DNA from: Mycoplasmatota bacterium
GTDB taxonomy: Bacteria > Bacillota_I > Bacilli_A > Izemoplasmatales > Hujiaoplasmataceae
Assembly (NCBI GenBank): GCA_016342455.1
Contig: JAEIOE010000012.1
Coordinates: 1-48,405, forward strand
Reading direction: 5' to 3'
Length of the DNA: 48,405 nucleotides
This document shows positions 16,395-24,053 of this stretch, in pieces; the first letter of the stretch is position 1; each line of letters starts with the position of its first letter. The position numbers and the translations under genes were made by a program. Below the pieces are notes generated by a model that was given only the letters and a program-made list of their open reading frames with translations, was not told the origin of the DNA and made no database searches.

Positions 16395-17221
16395 TGTTAG
16401 AAGCTATTCTGGAATATCAATTTCTAAGATACGCAATTATTGCTAGTTTCTTAGTTTCTATCATTTCTGGGTTGATTGGTGTTATTATTGTTGAGAAAAA
16501 ACTAGTGATGATGACTGGTGGTATTGCTCATACCTCATACGGTGGTGTGGGACTTGGATATTTATTAGGCTTTGAACCAATCATAGGAGCTTTTATATTT
16601 TCAATATTGGCAGCTCTTGGAATTGGTATCATTAATAACCGTACAACAGGACATAAGGACGTAATGATTGCGATGTTTTGGTCATTAGGTATGTCTCTAG
16701 GTATTCTCTTTATTAGTTTTATGCCAGGATATCCACCGGATGTAACTAGTTATTTATTTGGGAATATCCTATCAGTTACAACACTTAATTTAGTAATGAT
16801 GTTAAGTATTACTGTAATTGTAGCTATTATTATAATTGCATACTATCATGATTGGAAAGCTCATTTATTTGATCCTGAATTTATGAAAATAAAAGGAAGA
16901 AAAACAAAAACAATGGAAAACATATTAATGATACTTATCGCGTTATCAGTAGTAGTATTAATACGTGTAGTTGGAATTATTTTAGTGATTGCTATGTTAT
17001 CCATACCAGCTGCGACTGCTTCTTTAATATCAAGAAGATTTCATATTAGAATGATTTTGGCAATTGGATTTGGTTTATTGTTTACTTTGCTAGGATTGGT
17101 TATATCTTATTTAACTGGTTATCCATCTGGAGCTGTAATAGTAGTGTTTGCTTTTATTGTTTATTTGTCGGTATACTTAATTCAAAAACGAATATTCTTT
17201 AAGAATAAAGTTTTACAGTAG
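16394..17221 (+). CDS. znuB: Zinc-type ABC transporter permease
   Basis: 275 residues with about eight hydrophobic helices. The family (ABC-3) pattern is seen in MMTGGIAHTSYGGVGLGYLLG near residue 40 and in RVVGIILVIAMLSIPAATASLIS near residue 195. It forms the membrane channel for the neighbouring binding protein and ATPase and is translationally coupled to the ATPase gene by TAATG. Confidence 0.9.
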   Translation: MLEAILEYQFLRYAIIASFLVSIISGLIGVIIVEKKLVMMTGGIAHTSYGGVGLGYLLGFEPIIGAFIFSILAALGIGIINNRTTGHKDVMIAMFWSLGMSLGILFISFMPGYPPDVTSYLFGNILSVTTLNLVMMLSITVIVAIIIIAYYHDWKAHLFDPEFMKIKGRKTKTMENILMILIALSVVVLIRVVGIILVIAMLSIPAATASLISRRFHIRMILAIGFGLLFTLLGLVISYLTGYPSGAVIVVFAFIVYLSVYLIQKRIFFKNKVLQ

Positions 17222-17228
17222 GTAAATC

Positions 17229-17654
17229 ATGCAAAAAGAAAATTTTATTGATAAAATCCTAAACGCAGGATTAAAAAACACAAAATATCGTTTAAGTATT
17301 ATAGAACTTCTCAGTGAATCAAAAGAACTATTAACTGCTTATAATATTCGAGAAGAATTATTGAAGAAAAAAATTAAGATTAATCTATCTACTGTTTATC
17401 GAACAGTTGATAAACTAGTAGAAACAAAAATCTTAAATCGTATTAATTTAGAAAACGAAAAGAATGCAATGTATGAATATAACAGAGAGAAACATCATCA
17501 TTTTTTGATCTGTGAAAACTGCAATAAAATTGTTCCAATCTATAGTTGTCCAATCGATAAATATGAATTGGAATTAGAAGAGAAATCTGGCTTTCAAATT
17601 AAGGGGCATAAAATCGAGTTTTATGGCATCTGTGAGGACTGTCAGAAAGCATAG
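17229..17654 (+). CDS. zur: Fur-family regulator, probable Zur
   Basis: 141 residues, the usual Fur-family size. The winged helix contains INLSTVYRTVDKLVE, the typical recognition helix. The metal part has HHHFLICENC and two CxxC pairs (Cys95/98 and Cys135/138), which form the structural zinc site. It is the fourth gene of the metal importer operon, 7 bases after the permease, under the 21-bp box, so it most likely senses zinc and represses its own operon. Fur or PerR specificity cannot be excluded by sequence alone, but the context favours Zur. Confidence 0.85.
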   Translation: MQKENFIDKILNAGLKNTKYRLSIIELLSESKELLTAYNIREELLKKKIKINLSTVYRTVDKLVETKILNRINLENEKNAMYEYNREKHHHFLICENCNKIVPIYSCPIDKYELELEEKSGFQIKGHKIEFYGICEDCQKA

Positions 17655-17687
17655 AAAAAAGAACACTTTCTTAAAGGAAGTGTTCTA
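17655..17687. terminator. Terminator between zur and the convergent gene
   Basis: Stem AGAACACTT / AAGTGTTCT (17660-17668 / 17678-17686). On the minus strand it is followed by TTTTTT and overlaps the stop codon of the gene ending at 17685; on the plus strand the tail is weaker (ATTTATTAT). Confidence 0.75.
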
Positions 17688-18680
17688 TTTATTATAAAAT
17701 TTGTCAACTGCTTTTAGGTAGGCAACTACCTTTCCATAAGGAATCGTACTCGGTAAATCACAACCGGGAGAAATTAGAAAATTATTACAAGTAGCGTGTT
17801 TTTTCAAAAGGCTATGTGTGGCTCTTTCCACTCCTTTACGACTTTTCTTATTAAACACTTTTATTGGACTAATGTTTCCCATAACTAGTTTGTTTTTCGG
17901 AAATGTTTTTAGAATAGAATCTAAGTCGTTACAGTCTCCGAAATGGAAGATGTCAGCGTGAATATTTTTGATGTTTTCAATCGTGTCAGATACATCTCCA
18001 CAGTTATGGTATACTACATAAATTTCTTCATCAAATTCATCGGTTAATCGGTTGATAAATATTGTAGAAAACTGATCGAAATTGGAATGATTTAGAATCC
18101 CAGTCATGGAATCACAAATTAAAAAACCATCCACTCCAGCTTCTAATAATCTTCGGTAATACTCTCTTAAATAAGTGGTTGCTTTTTCTAAGGTTGTATA
18201 GATAATTTCATGGTTATCTTTTATGTGTTCTACAGTTTCATAAGAACCCAGTAATATACCCGCTAAAGAAAAGGGACTGATTACAGTTGCGAGTAATGGT
18301 TTGTCGTGAACTACTGTTTTTATATTACGCATTGCATCAATGTACATTTTTGTTCTATAGTGATCTACATTTGGAATGGTTAGTTTATGAGCATCCGCAA
18401 CTGTTTTTATGATTCCTGGTCCGATAGCAGGTAAGTTCATACCATCATTGCCTAAAGAAACTCCAAAACCCTCGGCTTCAAGTGATAAATCCATTAAGCC
18501 AACTGCGAAACCAAAGTCAGAGATACCGTCAATATATTTAACTACTTGAGCATGTTTAAGTGCATTCACAGTTAAGTCATATGGATTAATTCCAAGTGAA
18601 CTTGCGAATGGGTAGGTAAATATAGGAAGCGTTCTAAATTTATTGCTTCTTAAATAGTCTAAATAGTTAGCTTTACTCAT
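17685..18680 (-). CDS. UROD/MtaA-family zinc methyltransferase-like protein
   Basis: 331 residues, ATG 18680 with AGAGAGG upstream. The fold pattern is that of uroporphyrinogen decarboxylase relatives, but the ligands H225-x-C227 (YHNCGD) and C307 (SPGCDLP) match the HxC...C zinc site of corrinoid-linked methyltransferases such as MtaA/MtbA/CmuA. True UROD enzymes lack it. So methyl transfer to a thiol is the best functional guess; the methyl donor and acceptor are unknown. No corrinoid protein gene is adjacent. It is divergently transcribed from the GNAT gene, with paired extended -10 promoters about 20 bases apart, and convergent with zur. Confidence 0.8.
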   Translation of the reverse strand: MSKANYLDYLRSNKFRTLPIFTYPFASSLGINPYDLTVNALKHAQVVKYIDGISDFGFAVGLMDLSLEAEGFGVSLGNDGMNLPAIGPGIIKTVADAHKLTIPNVDHYRTKMYIDAMRNIKTVVHDKPLLATVISPFSLAGILLGSYETVEHIKDNHEIIYTTLEKATTYLREYYRRLLEAGVDGFLICDSMTGILNHSNFDQFSTIFINRLTDEFDEEIYVVYHNCGDVSDTIENIKNIHADIFHFGDCNDLDSILKTFPKNKLVMGNISPIKVFNKKSRKGVERATHSLLKKHATCNNFLISPGCDLPSTIPYGKVVAYLKAVDKFYNK

Positions 18681-18699
18681 AATAAATACCTCTCTTAGT

Positions 18700-18708
18700 A
18701 TTATATCA
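18700..18708 (-). promoter_or_regulatory. Extended -10 promoter of the methyltransferase-like gene
   Basis: Minus strand TGA before TATAAT (plus ATTATA 18700-18705); no good -35. Confidence 0.6.
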
Positions 18709-18723
18709 TAACTAAAATAACTA

Positions 18724-18732
18724 TGGTATAAT
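18724..18732 (+). promoter_or_regulatory. Extended -10 promoter of the GNAT gene
   Basis: TGG before TATAAT (18727-18732); no good -35. It faces away from the minus-strand promoter and the two overlap in their upstream regions. Confidence 0.6.
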
Positions 18733-18758
18733 GGAATTAAGATTTAACTGGAGGTTTT

Positions 18759-19286
18759 ATGAATATCATTTACAAAATTATGAAAGAAGAAGAAATTCAT
18801 GATGAAATACTTTTTGGTTTTGAGCGCCACCAAGAAACAAAGAAAATAAAGTATATTGATAATAGAGTGCTTAAAGAAAAAGCGGAGCATTTCTTTAATG
18901 ACTGGTCTGATAAAAAACTTATTGAGATAGCTCGTGAGGGGAAAGGCATTGTCGCTAAAGGCGGTGTGTTACTCCTTGCATGTATCGATGACTTAGTTGT
19001 TGGCTTTTGCACCTTAGAAAACAAAGTTTTTTTGGAAGAATATATCAATTTAGGGCTTATACATGTTTCTAATAAACATAGACGTTTGGGTATAGGGAAA
19101 ACTTTATTTCAGCTTATTCAAGTTTATGCGAAAAAGTTAGGAGCAACGAAACTATATATTTCATCTCATCCAGATATTGAAACACAAAAATTTTACAAGC
19201 GAATGAATTGTTCTTTAGCTAAAATAATAAATCAAGAGTTATATGATCTTGAACCACAGGATATACACTTAGAAAAAATACTATAA
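18759..19286 (+). CDS. GNAT-family N-acetyltransferase
   Basis: 175 residues, ATG 18759 with GGAGGT. The acetyl-CoA loop is clear: VSNKHRRLGIGKTLFQLIQVYAKKLG (the R/Q-x-x-G-x-G/A motif at about 108-115), followed by KLYISSHPDIETQKFYKRMNC, the last helix and strand of the fold. Substrate is unknown. It is shortly followed by a lipoprotein gene (31-base gap), which may share the transcript. Confidence 0.88.
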   Translation: MNIIYKIMKEEEIHDEILFGFERHQETKKIKYIDNRVLKEKAEHFFNDWSDKKLIEIAREGKGIVAKGGVLLLACIDDLVVGFCTLENKVFLEEYINLGLIHVSNKHRRLGIGKTLFQLIQVYAKKLGATKLYISSHPDIETQKFYKRMNCSLAKIINQELYDLEPQDIHLEKIL

Positions 19287-19317
19287 GTTAATCACCATAT
19301 AGAGAATGGAGAAGAAG

Positions 19318-20475
19318 ATGTTTATTAAAGCAAAACAATGTATGTTACTGTTCTTATTACTGTTTTCTTTTTTAGCATGTTCTAAAACAGAAACGACTAC
19401 ACTAGTTACCACTACCACTGAAGTAACAACAGAAGAAACAACAACGGATTCCTATGTTCTAACAGAATTAAGGTCTAAACTAGCAAACTTTGATAATCCC
19501 TATTCGAATGCAAATGGACTCGAGTTAGTTATGGATGCACAAGTCTTTGCTTATAGCGGAGGGAACTCTTTAAGCGATATTTCAATGGAACAAACTGTTA
19601 ATACAAGAATGGTTTTAGATTATGAAAATATATATAACTATACTGAAGTATCTTATTTAGAAGAGGAACCTCAAATTTTTGTGATTGATGAGCACGATGG
19701 AGAGATAACGGGCTACAATATGTCAAATGGCTTCTTAGATAGTAGTTTGATGACTCAAACAGAAGCATATACTAATAACAGAGAGTTAATCGAACAAGTA
19801 TATAAAGAAGGTAATACAGATTTGTTAGCACCTGATTCAGTAAGCTATACAAAAATAACAGAAAACTATTACAGAGCGATGATGTCCATAGAGCTTTTAG
19901 CTAGATTTAATCCAGATTTACTTAGAGAAGTACAAGGTATGGCAGGACAAGTATTTGACTTATCTAAGATATTTATAGAAGTAATCTATCAGTTTGATTA
20001 CCAAGGATATGATTTGTTTGTAACAATCGATATGCCTGCAGTTAGGATATTTGATCAAAGTGATTTCTATTTAAGTATGACTTTAGTACAAAAAGTAAAA
20101 ATATTAGGGACAGTTCTTAAAGAGAATATTAATTACGCAGCCTATAAAATAGTGGGAGCGATAGATAGATATTCAGGAATGTACACTTTTGAAGAAGACT
20201 TTAGTGAAACACTATTTTTAAATCGGAATTCTGATAATTACTATCGTTACTATTTTGAAGCAGGAACTTATAAGTTATACCCTGCCTATTTATTTGACAA
20301 TGGAGAAATTGAATTAATTCTCTATAACTCTGAATACCAAGTAGTAGAAATGGAAGAAGCTCCAGAAGATTTATATGAAATACTAGCAAGTGGTTATTAT
20401 TATATAAATTATAGATCTAACCTTGAAATTGATTACATTATAAATCCAGAAACATATAAATTAGCTGAATATTAA
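19318..20475 (+). CDS. Lipoprotein with Thr-rich linker after the lipid Cys
   Basis: 385 residues. ATG 19318 (GGAGA 5 bases upstream) gives a clean signal ending in FLAC, Cys21; an ATG 12 bases earlier would lengthen the n-region. Directly after the Cys comes a flexible stretch of repeated TTT / TTE (residues 24-45), placing the globular part (about 50-385) away from the membrane. That part is acidic with many Tyr, and I see no known motif. In contrast to the lipoprotein at 1148, the Thr-rich segment is at the N terminus. Function unknown; a surface-exposed role is inference. Confidence 0.85.
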   Translation: MFIKAKQCMLLFLLLFSFLACSKTETTTLVTTTTEVTTEETTTDSYVLTELRSKLANFDNPYSNANGLELVMDAQVFAYSGGNSLSDISMEQTVNTRMVLDYENIYNYTEVSYLEEEPQIFVIDEHDGEITGYNMSNGFLDSSLMTQTEAYTNNRELIEQVYKEGNTDLLAPDSVSYTKITENYYRAMMSIELLARFNPDLLREVQGMAGQVFDLSKIFIEVIYQFDYQGYDLFVTIDMPAVRIFDQSDFYLSMTLVQKVKILGTVLKENINYAAYKIVGAIDRYSGMYTFEEDFSETLFLNRNSDNYYRYYFEAGTYKLYPAYLFDNGEIELILYNSEYQVVEMEEAPEDLYEILASGYYYINYRSNLEIDYIINPETYKLAEY

Positions 20476-20490
20476 AGAATATAAGCATAT

Positions 20491-20522
20491 AAAAAGACAG
20501 ATTTAATAATCTGCCTTTTTTT
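20491..20522. terminator. Bidirectional terminator
   Basis: Stem CAGATT / AATCTG extended by A/T pairs, loop TAAT; T-run on either strand. It ends the lipoprotein gene (+) and the SecB-like gene (-). Confidence 0.85.
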
Positions 20523-20524
20523 CT

Positions 20525-20935
20525 TTAATTAATTAAAATCGATTGATTCTTTTCCACAAATAATTTATCAGTATCAATGATTGGTAAAATAATCGGTGGC
20601 ATCATCGCTGTAACAGATAGATTCGTAGTAATTGTTCTTAAATAAGGAAACATCGTACGAACTGCATCTAATTTTAAAAACTGGTCGATTTCTTCCTCAT
20701 TATCAATTTCACTAAATTCAAATACGGCTCTAAAAAGAACTTTTATGTCTACAGGGAAAGGATGTTCCTCTGTACTTGTAATGGTTAAAGATAAAGCAGT
20801 GAAGTATAGTTTATCTTTAATCTTTCCAGTCTTTCTTTTTATCACAGGACTTAACTTAAAATTTCCTAATTTAATGTTGTTTCTCTTTAATTCCATTTTA
20901 TCGGTTACAAATGATGTTCTCAGTAATTTATACAT
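20525..20935 (-). CDS. SecB-like chaperone-fold protein
   Basis: 136 residues. I chose ATG 20935 because AAGGAG sits 6 bases upstream; an ATG 21 bases earlier would start inside the ribosome site. The sequence follows the SecB fold: an F..P-like N-terminal strand, the long beta strands FTALSLTITS and DIKVLFRAVFEF, the helix QFLKLDAVRTMFPYLRTITTNLS (compare SecB LFPYAR), and PPIILPIID (compare FPxLxLxPxNF). Classical SecB delivers unfolded proteins to SecA in proteobacteria; SecB-like domains in Gram-positive relatives often serve a dedicated partner. The upstream partner gene is the unknown 602-residue protein, 20 bases away. Confidence 0.75.
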   Translation of the reverse strand: MYKLLRTSFVTDKMELKRNNIKLGNFKLSPVIKRKTGKIKDKLYFTALSLTITSTEEHPFPVDIKVLFRAVFEFSEIDNEEEIDQFLKLDAVRTMFPYLRTITTNLSVTAMMPPIILPIIDTDKLFVEKNQSILIN

Positions 20936-20955
20936 ACATTTCTCCTTTTTAATCA

Positions 20956-22764
20956 TTAATCCATTGGGTTTAATAAAGCAAGTGCTTTACGTTTTGTATC
21001 TAATAAATCATCCTTATATCTGTCCCACCATTCAGCGTAATCAGGTAAGTCAGTAGCCATTTTATAGATTCTTCTAATATAGTTTGAAGCGAGTATTTTG
21101 GTTGCTAAACGAATAGAAGAATTACTAGATTCTTTGATTAGTTGATTTGCAAAATCAGCTACACAATTCATACTGTCGATGTAATCTGAGTGCTTTGTTC
21201 GAATGACGTATACAGTGACTGCGGTTGATAGCATCATTGCCCAGTATAATTGAGATATTTGTCCTGGTTCAACAATTCGATCATTTTTATCTAGCAAGTT
21301 AATTTTAAAGAAACTTAAAGCATCTGCTGAATAGAATGTTTGTATTAATAATGGGGCAAATCTAGAAATTTCTAAGGTTCTTTTCTTAATATCTTCCGTA
21401 GTAGTATCTTTCGCTTGAAGACTATCGATAAATTGTCTTAATGATCTTTCATAAAGTGACATTTTGATAAAATCAAAATCTTGATTTTTGACAATATCAA
21501 GTAGTTCAGATTTTGTTTGAAAATCTTCTATATTAAATAATCCGATATTAAAAGTAAGGAGTTTCTTAATTTTAAAGGATTTTTCAATGATTTGGCTGAC
21601 AATATCTTCTAAATTGTATTCTGTTAAGACTTTAATTAATTCAATGAAAAATCTAGCGTTTCGATCTTGTTCATCGATAAATTGTAATAAGAATCTTGAA
21701 AAATTCGGTTTTGGATTAGTAAGTTTTTTTAACATCTCCACATTAACAAGCATAGAGTATTTTGAAGAGAGTATAGATACACAATTGAAAATTTTTTCAT
21801 AAGGATCTCTTTCAACATGTACTTCAGCCGGTTTCTCTAATGTGGGGTCTTGCGTCTCTGTCTGATCGTTCGGCGTGGGTAAGTCTCTGTCAAATTTAGG
21901 TTTAATTATTACTTCATCTGGTTCAATAAAGGAACTTTTACTTACTTTCTTGGTAGGGAAGCTTTCTATAACTTTTTCTTTTTTTTCTTTTCGCTGTTTT
22001 TTTATCGGTTCAGGTTTTTTTTGTATGATTGGTTTTGAAATGACTTTTATAGTCTTTTCTTCAACAACTTTTGTTTCAACAATCTCTTTTATTTCAGGCT
22101 CAGGTTCTTTAACAGGTTCAATGAAAACCTCTTTTTTAGGTTCTATTTCTGGTTCAAGAAATGCCTCATGTATTACTTCTTTTTTAGGTTCAATCTTAGG
22201 CCTTGGCAATGGATCTGGTTTCACTTCTTTTTTTGGAGCTTCTTTAACAACTGCCTTTGGCTTAGGAACTGGTTTTTCTTTTTCGACATCTAAAACTGGT
22301 TCAATTATTTTTTTAGGTATATTTATTTTTACAGTCCTTTGTACATCTTCAGGTCTCGCTGCTTTTTTAGGCTTCTTAGAATTAAAGACTATTTCTTCTA
22401 AATAATTGAAGACAAACTTGCTTTCTTTCCAATTGTTAATGAACTTGTTTATTGCTTTTGTGTTATGTGTTTGTAGCAGTTCTTCTAGGTCATGAGATAA
22501 AATAGACATATCTCTTAGCATAACATGTCTTTTTAGGATTTCTTTTTTTAGTTTGTCATGAGCTAATTTGTTATAATCTGGGTCTTGAGTTTTCACCGGA
22601 TTCACTTCATTAACAAATTCATAGATTTCGTGCAATTCGATGATATTTTCTTTTCTCGCCACGATATCTAACTCACTATAAATTTCAGGTAGTAACATAT
22701 CAACTTTTTTAGATTCAATTTGTCTACCGATTATATCAAATAACTGATTAAACCACTGGTCCAT
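20956..22764 (-). CDS. Large two-domain protein with Pro/Lys/Glu-rich linker, unknown
   Basis: 602 residues. ATG 22764 is chosen with GGAGGT just upstream. Residues 1-130 are alpha-helical and acidic; residues 135-315 are a low-complexity linker full of KxEPKKE, PEPE and VVEE repeats; residues 325-600 are another helical domain with several conserved-looking Trp and Tyr near the end. There is no signal peptide and no transmembrane segment. No enzymatic motif is visible. It is first in a two-gene operon with the SecB-like chaperone, so the chaperone may keep this protein soluble or deliver it. The architecture resembles scaffold or docking proteins, but this is inference. Confidence 0.7.
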   Translation of the reverse strand: MDQWFNQLFDIIGRQIESKKVDMLLPEIYSELDIVARKENIIELHEIYEFVNEVNPVKTQDPDYNKLAHDKLKKEILKRHVMLRDMSILSHDLEELLQTHNTKAINKFINNWKESKFVFNYLEEIVFNSKKPKKAARPEDVQRTVKINIPKKIIEPVLDVEKEKPVPKPKAVVKEAPKKEVKPDPLPRPKIEPKKEVIHEAFLEPEIEPKKEVFIEPVKEPEPEIKEIVETKVVEEKTIKVISKPIIQKKPEPIKKQRKEKKEKVIESFPTKKVSKSSFIEPDEVIIKPKFDRDLPTPNDQTETQDPTLEKPAEVHVERDPYEKIFNCVSILSSKYSMLVNVEMLKKLTNPKPNFSRFLLQFIDEQDRNARFFIELIKVLTEYNLEDIVSQIIEKSFKIKKLLTFNIGLFNIEDFQTKSELLDIVKNQDFDFIKMSLYERSLRQFIDSLQAKDTTTEDIKKRTLEISRFAPLLIQTFYSADALSFFKINLLDKNDRIVEPGQISQLYWAMMLSTAVTVYVIRTKHSDYIDSMNCVADFANQLIKESSNSSIRLATKILASNYIRRIYKMATDLPDYAEWWDRYKDDLLDTKRKALALLNPMD

Positions 22765-22787
22765 AAAATTACCTCCATACAAAAAAT

Positions 22788-22796
22788 ATTATAACA
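22788..22796 (-). promoter_or_regulatory. Extended -10 promoter of the SecB-like operon
   Basis: Minus strand TGT before TATAAT (plus ATTATA 22788-22793). The -35 is poor. Confidence 0.55.
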
Positions 22797-23016
22797 TAAC
22801 TTTACTATCTATATTAGGTGCTTTAACAAATTTTTATTCTCAGGATGTCAGTTTTTAGTAAGTTTTGTATATTTATTGTTTTTTTAAGATGAAATCAAAC
22901 TGTTTCCAAGTACTTATCTCTCTTTTCTGAATTTAAAAAGGAGAAAAAGTTGTTGGTGGAGTTTACTAAAGATAATGAATATGCTAAAATTATGTTATAT
23001 TAATATATTTATTCAT

Positions 23017-23045
23017 AAATATTATATAAATATTATATAAATATT
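23017..23045 (+). repeat. Tandem 11-bp repeat AAATATTATAT
   Basis: Two full copies and one partial (23017-23027, 23028-23038, 23039-23045), directly before the ribosome site of the next gene. The rest of the 290-base gap (22800-23016) is AT-rich with no gene. Confidence 0.7.
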
Positions 23046-23058
23046 GGAGGTAATTCTT

Positions 23059-23805
23059 TTGAAAAAAACATTAATAGGGATTGGATTTTTTACGGTAGCT
23101 TTTTTAATATATACAACAGTCACATTTGATAACAATAGAGAAGAATTACTTCAGCAAGTAATTGACTTTTCAACTTATAATGAATCAAAAACACTGATAG
23201 CGATAGACTTAGAGAAGGAATATTATCAAGAAGAGCCTGAGGCAATTAGCTATGTGGAGTTTACAGAGATAAAAATAGATATTGAAAAAATGTACTTGTA
23301 TTACTATCGTTATATAGACCCAATTCCACCACAAGCATCTGCGACATTTAATATTGTTATTGAAAAGTATATTATCGTAGAAGAGGATGATTCATTAGTA
23401 ATGTATCAAGATAACTTAGATGAAACAATAGAAAGAACGGTTTTATTTGATGTAGCTAATGAAACAAATTTCTCATCAATTACTGATGAATTCTTAAATG
23501 AAGTTGTGGTATTTAGTAAAGGTGACATATCATACTCCGATGCAACTTCTCAATATAATCAGCGAGTTGGAAAGTTTAGCGTAAATAAATTTATCGAAGA
23601 GACAGGATTTACTGTAAGCAATTCTGCGATAAAACTGATTAATGTTCTCTATGAAAAGAAGTCGACTTCTTTTGAAAGAACAATTGTATTTACACATTAT
23701 GATAAATTCTTTAGAAAGAACTTTGTTGAATATGAGTTAATGACTTATAAAGAAGCAATCTACTATCCAAGCAGTATAACCTATGTTAGTTTAGCGGTCG
23801 ACTAA
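23059..23805 (+). CDS. Membrane-anchored protein of unknown function
   Basis: 248 residues. The TTG at 23059 is chosen because GGAGGT at 23046-23051 has ideal spacing. An N-terminal KK and one hydrophobic helix (residues 4-22) anchor it, with no lipobox Cys, so the rest (25-248) is expected outside. The body is acidic and rich in Tyr, Ile and Glu, with likely beta strands such as VLYEKKSTSFERTIVFTHY. I do not recognise it. The terminator at 23868 ends it. Confidence 0.7.
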   Translation: MKKTLIGIGFFTVAFLIYTTVTFDNNREELLQQVIDFSTYNESKTLIAIDLEKEYYQEEPEAISYVEFTEIKIDIEKMYLYYYRYIDPIPPQASATFNIVIEKYIIVEEDDSLVMYQDNLDETIERTVLFDVANETNFSSITDEFLNEVVVFSKGDISYSDATSQYNQRVGKFSVNKFIEETGFTVSNSAIKLINVLYEKKSTSFERTIVFTHYDKFFRKNFVEYELMTYKEAIYYPSSITYVSLAVD

Positions 23806-23867
23806 GAATATCAACCAACATGATTTGGAGTATTAACTGATGGAATAAAAATTAAAAAGTAACTGAT

Positions 23868-23899
23868 AAAGACATTTTCTAAAAGAATCTGTCTTTTTT
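23868..23899 (+). terminator. Rho-independent terminator
   Basis: Stem AAAGACA / TGTCTTT with an inner TTCT / AGAA pairing, then T-run. Confidence 0.75.
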
Positions 23900-23964
23900 C
23901 TCACATAAAAAATACAATGAAAATGTTTACATTGGCTAAAGCACTATGTTTTTCAATAAGACCC

Positions 23965-23993
23965 TTGTAATATCTCTGTTAAAATGAAATAAT
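23965..23993 (+). promoter_or_regulatory. Possible promoter of the kinase-like/threonine operon
   Basis: TTGTAA (23965-23970), 17-base spacer, AATAAT (23988-23993). Weak -10, but it is the best candidate in the 155 bases between the preceding terminator and the next gene. No T-box or threonine attenuator is visible. Confidence 0.35.
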
Positions 23994-24053
23994 AGTAACA
24001 ATTTTATAAATATATATAAATATATTTAAATTGACAAAAAAGAGGGAGCTACT

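Noticed and set aside
21875-22405. 176-residue plus-strand ORF
   Set aside because: Antisense of the Pro/Lys/Glu-rich linker; low-complexity shadow without a ribosome site.
24031-24036. TTGACA as a -35 for the kinase-like gene
   Set aside because: It lies only 18 bases before the start codon, leaving no room for a -10 and ribosome site.
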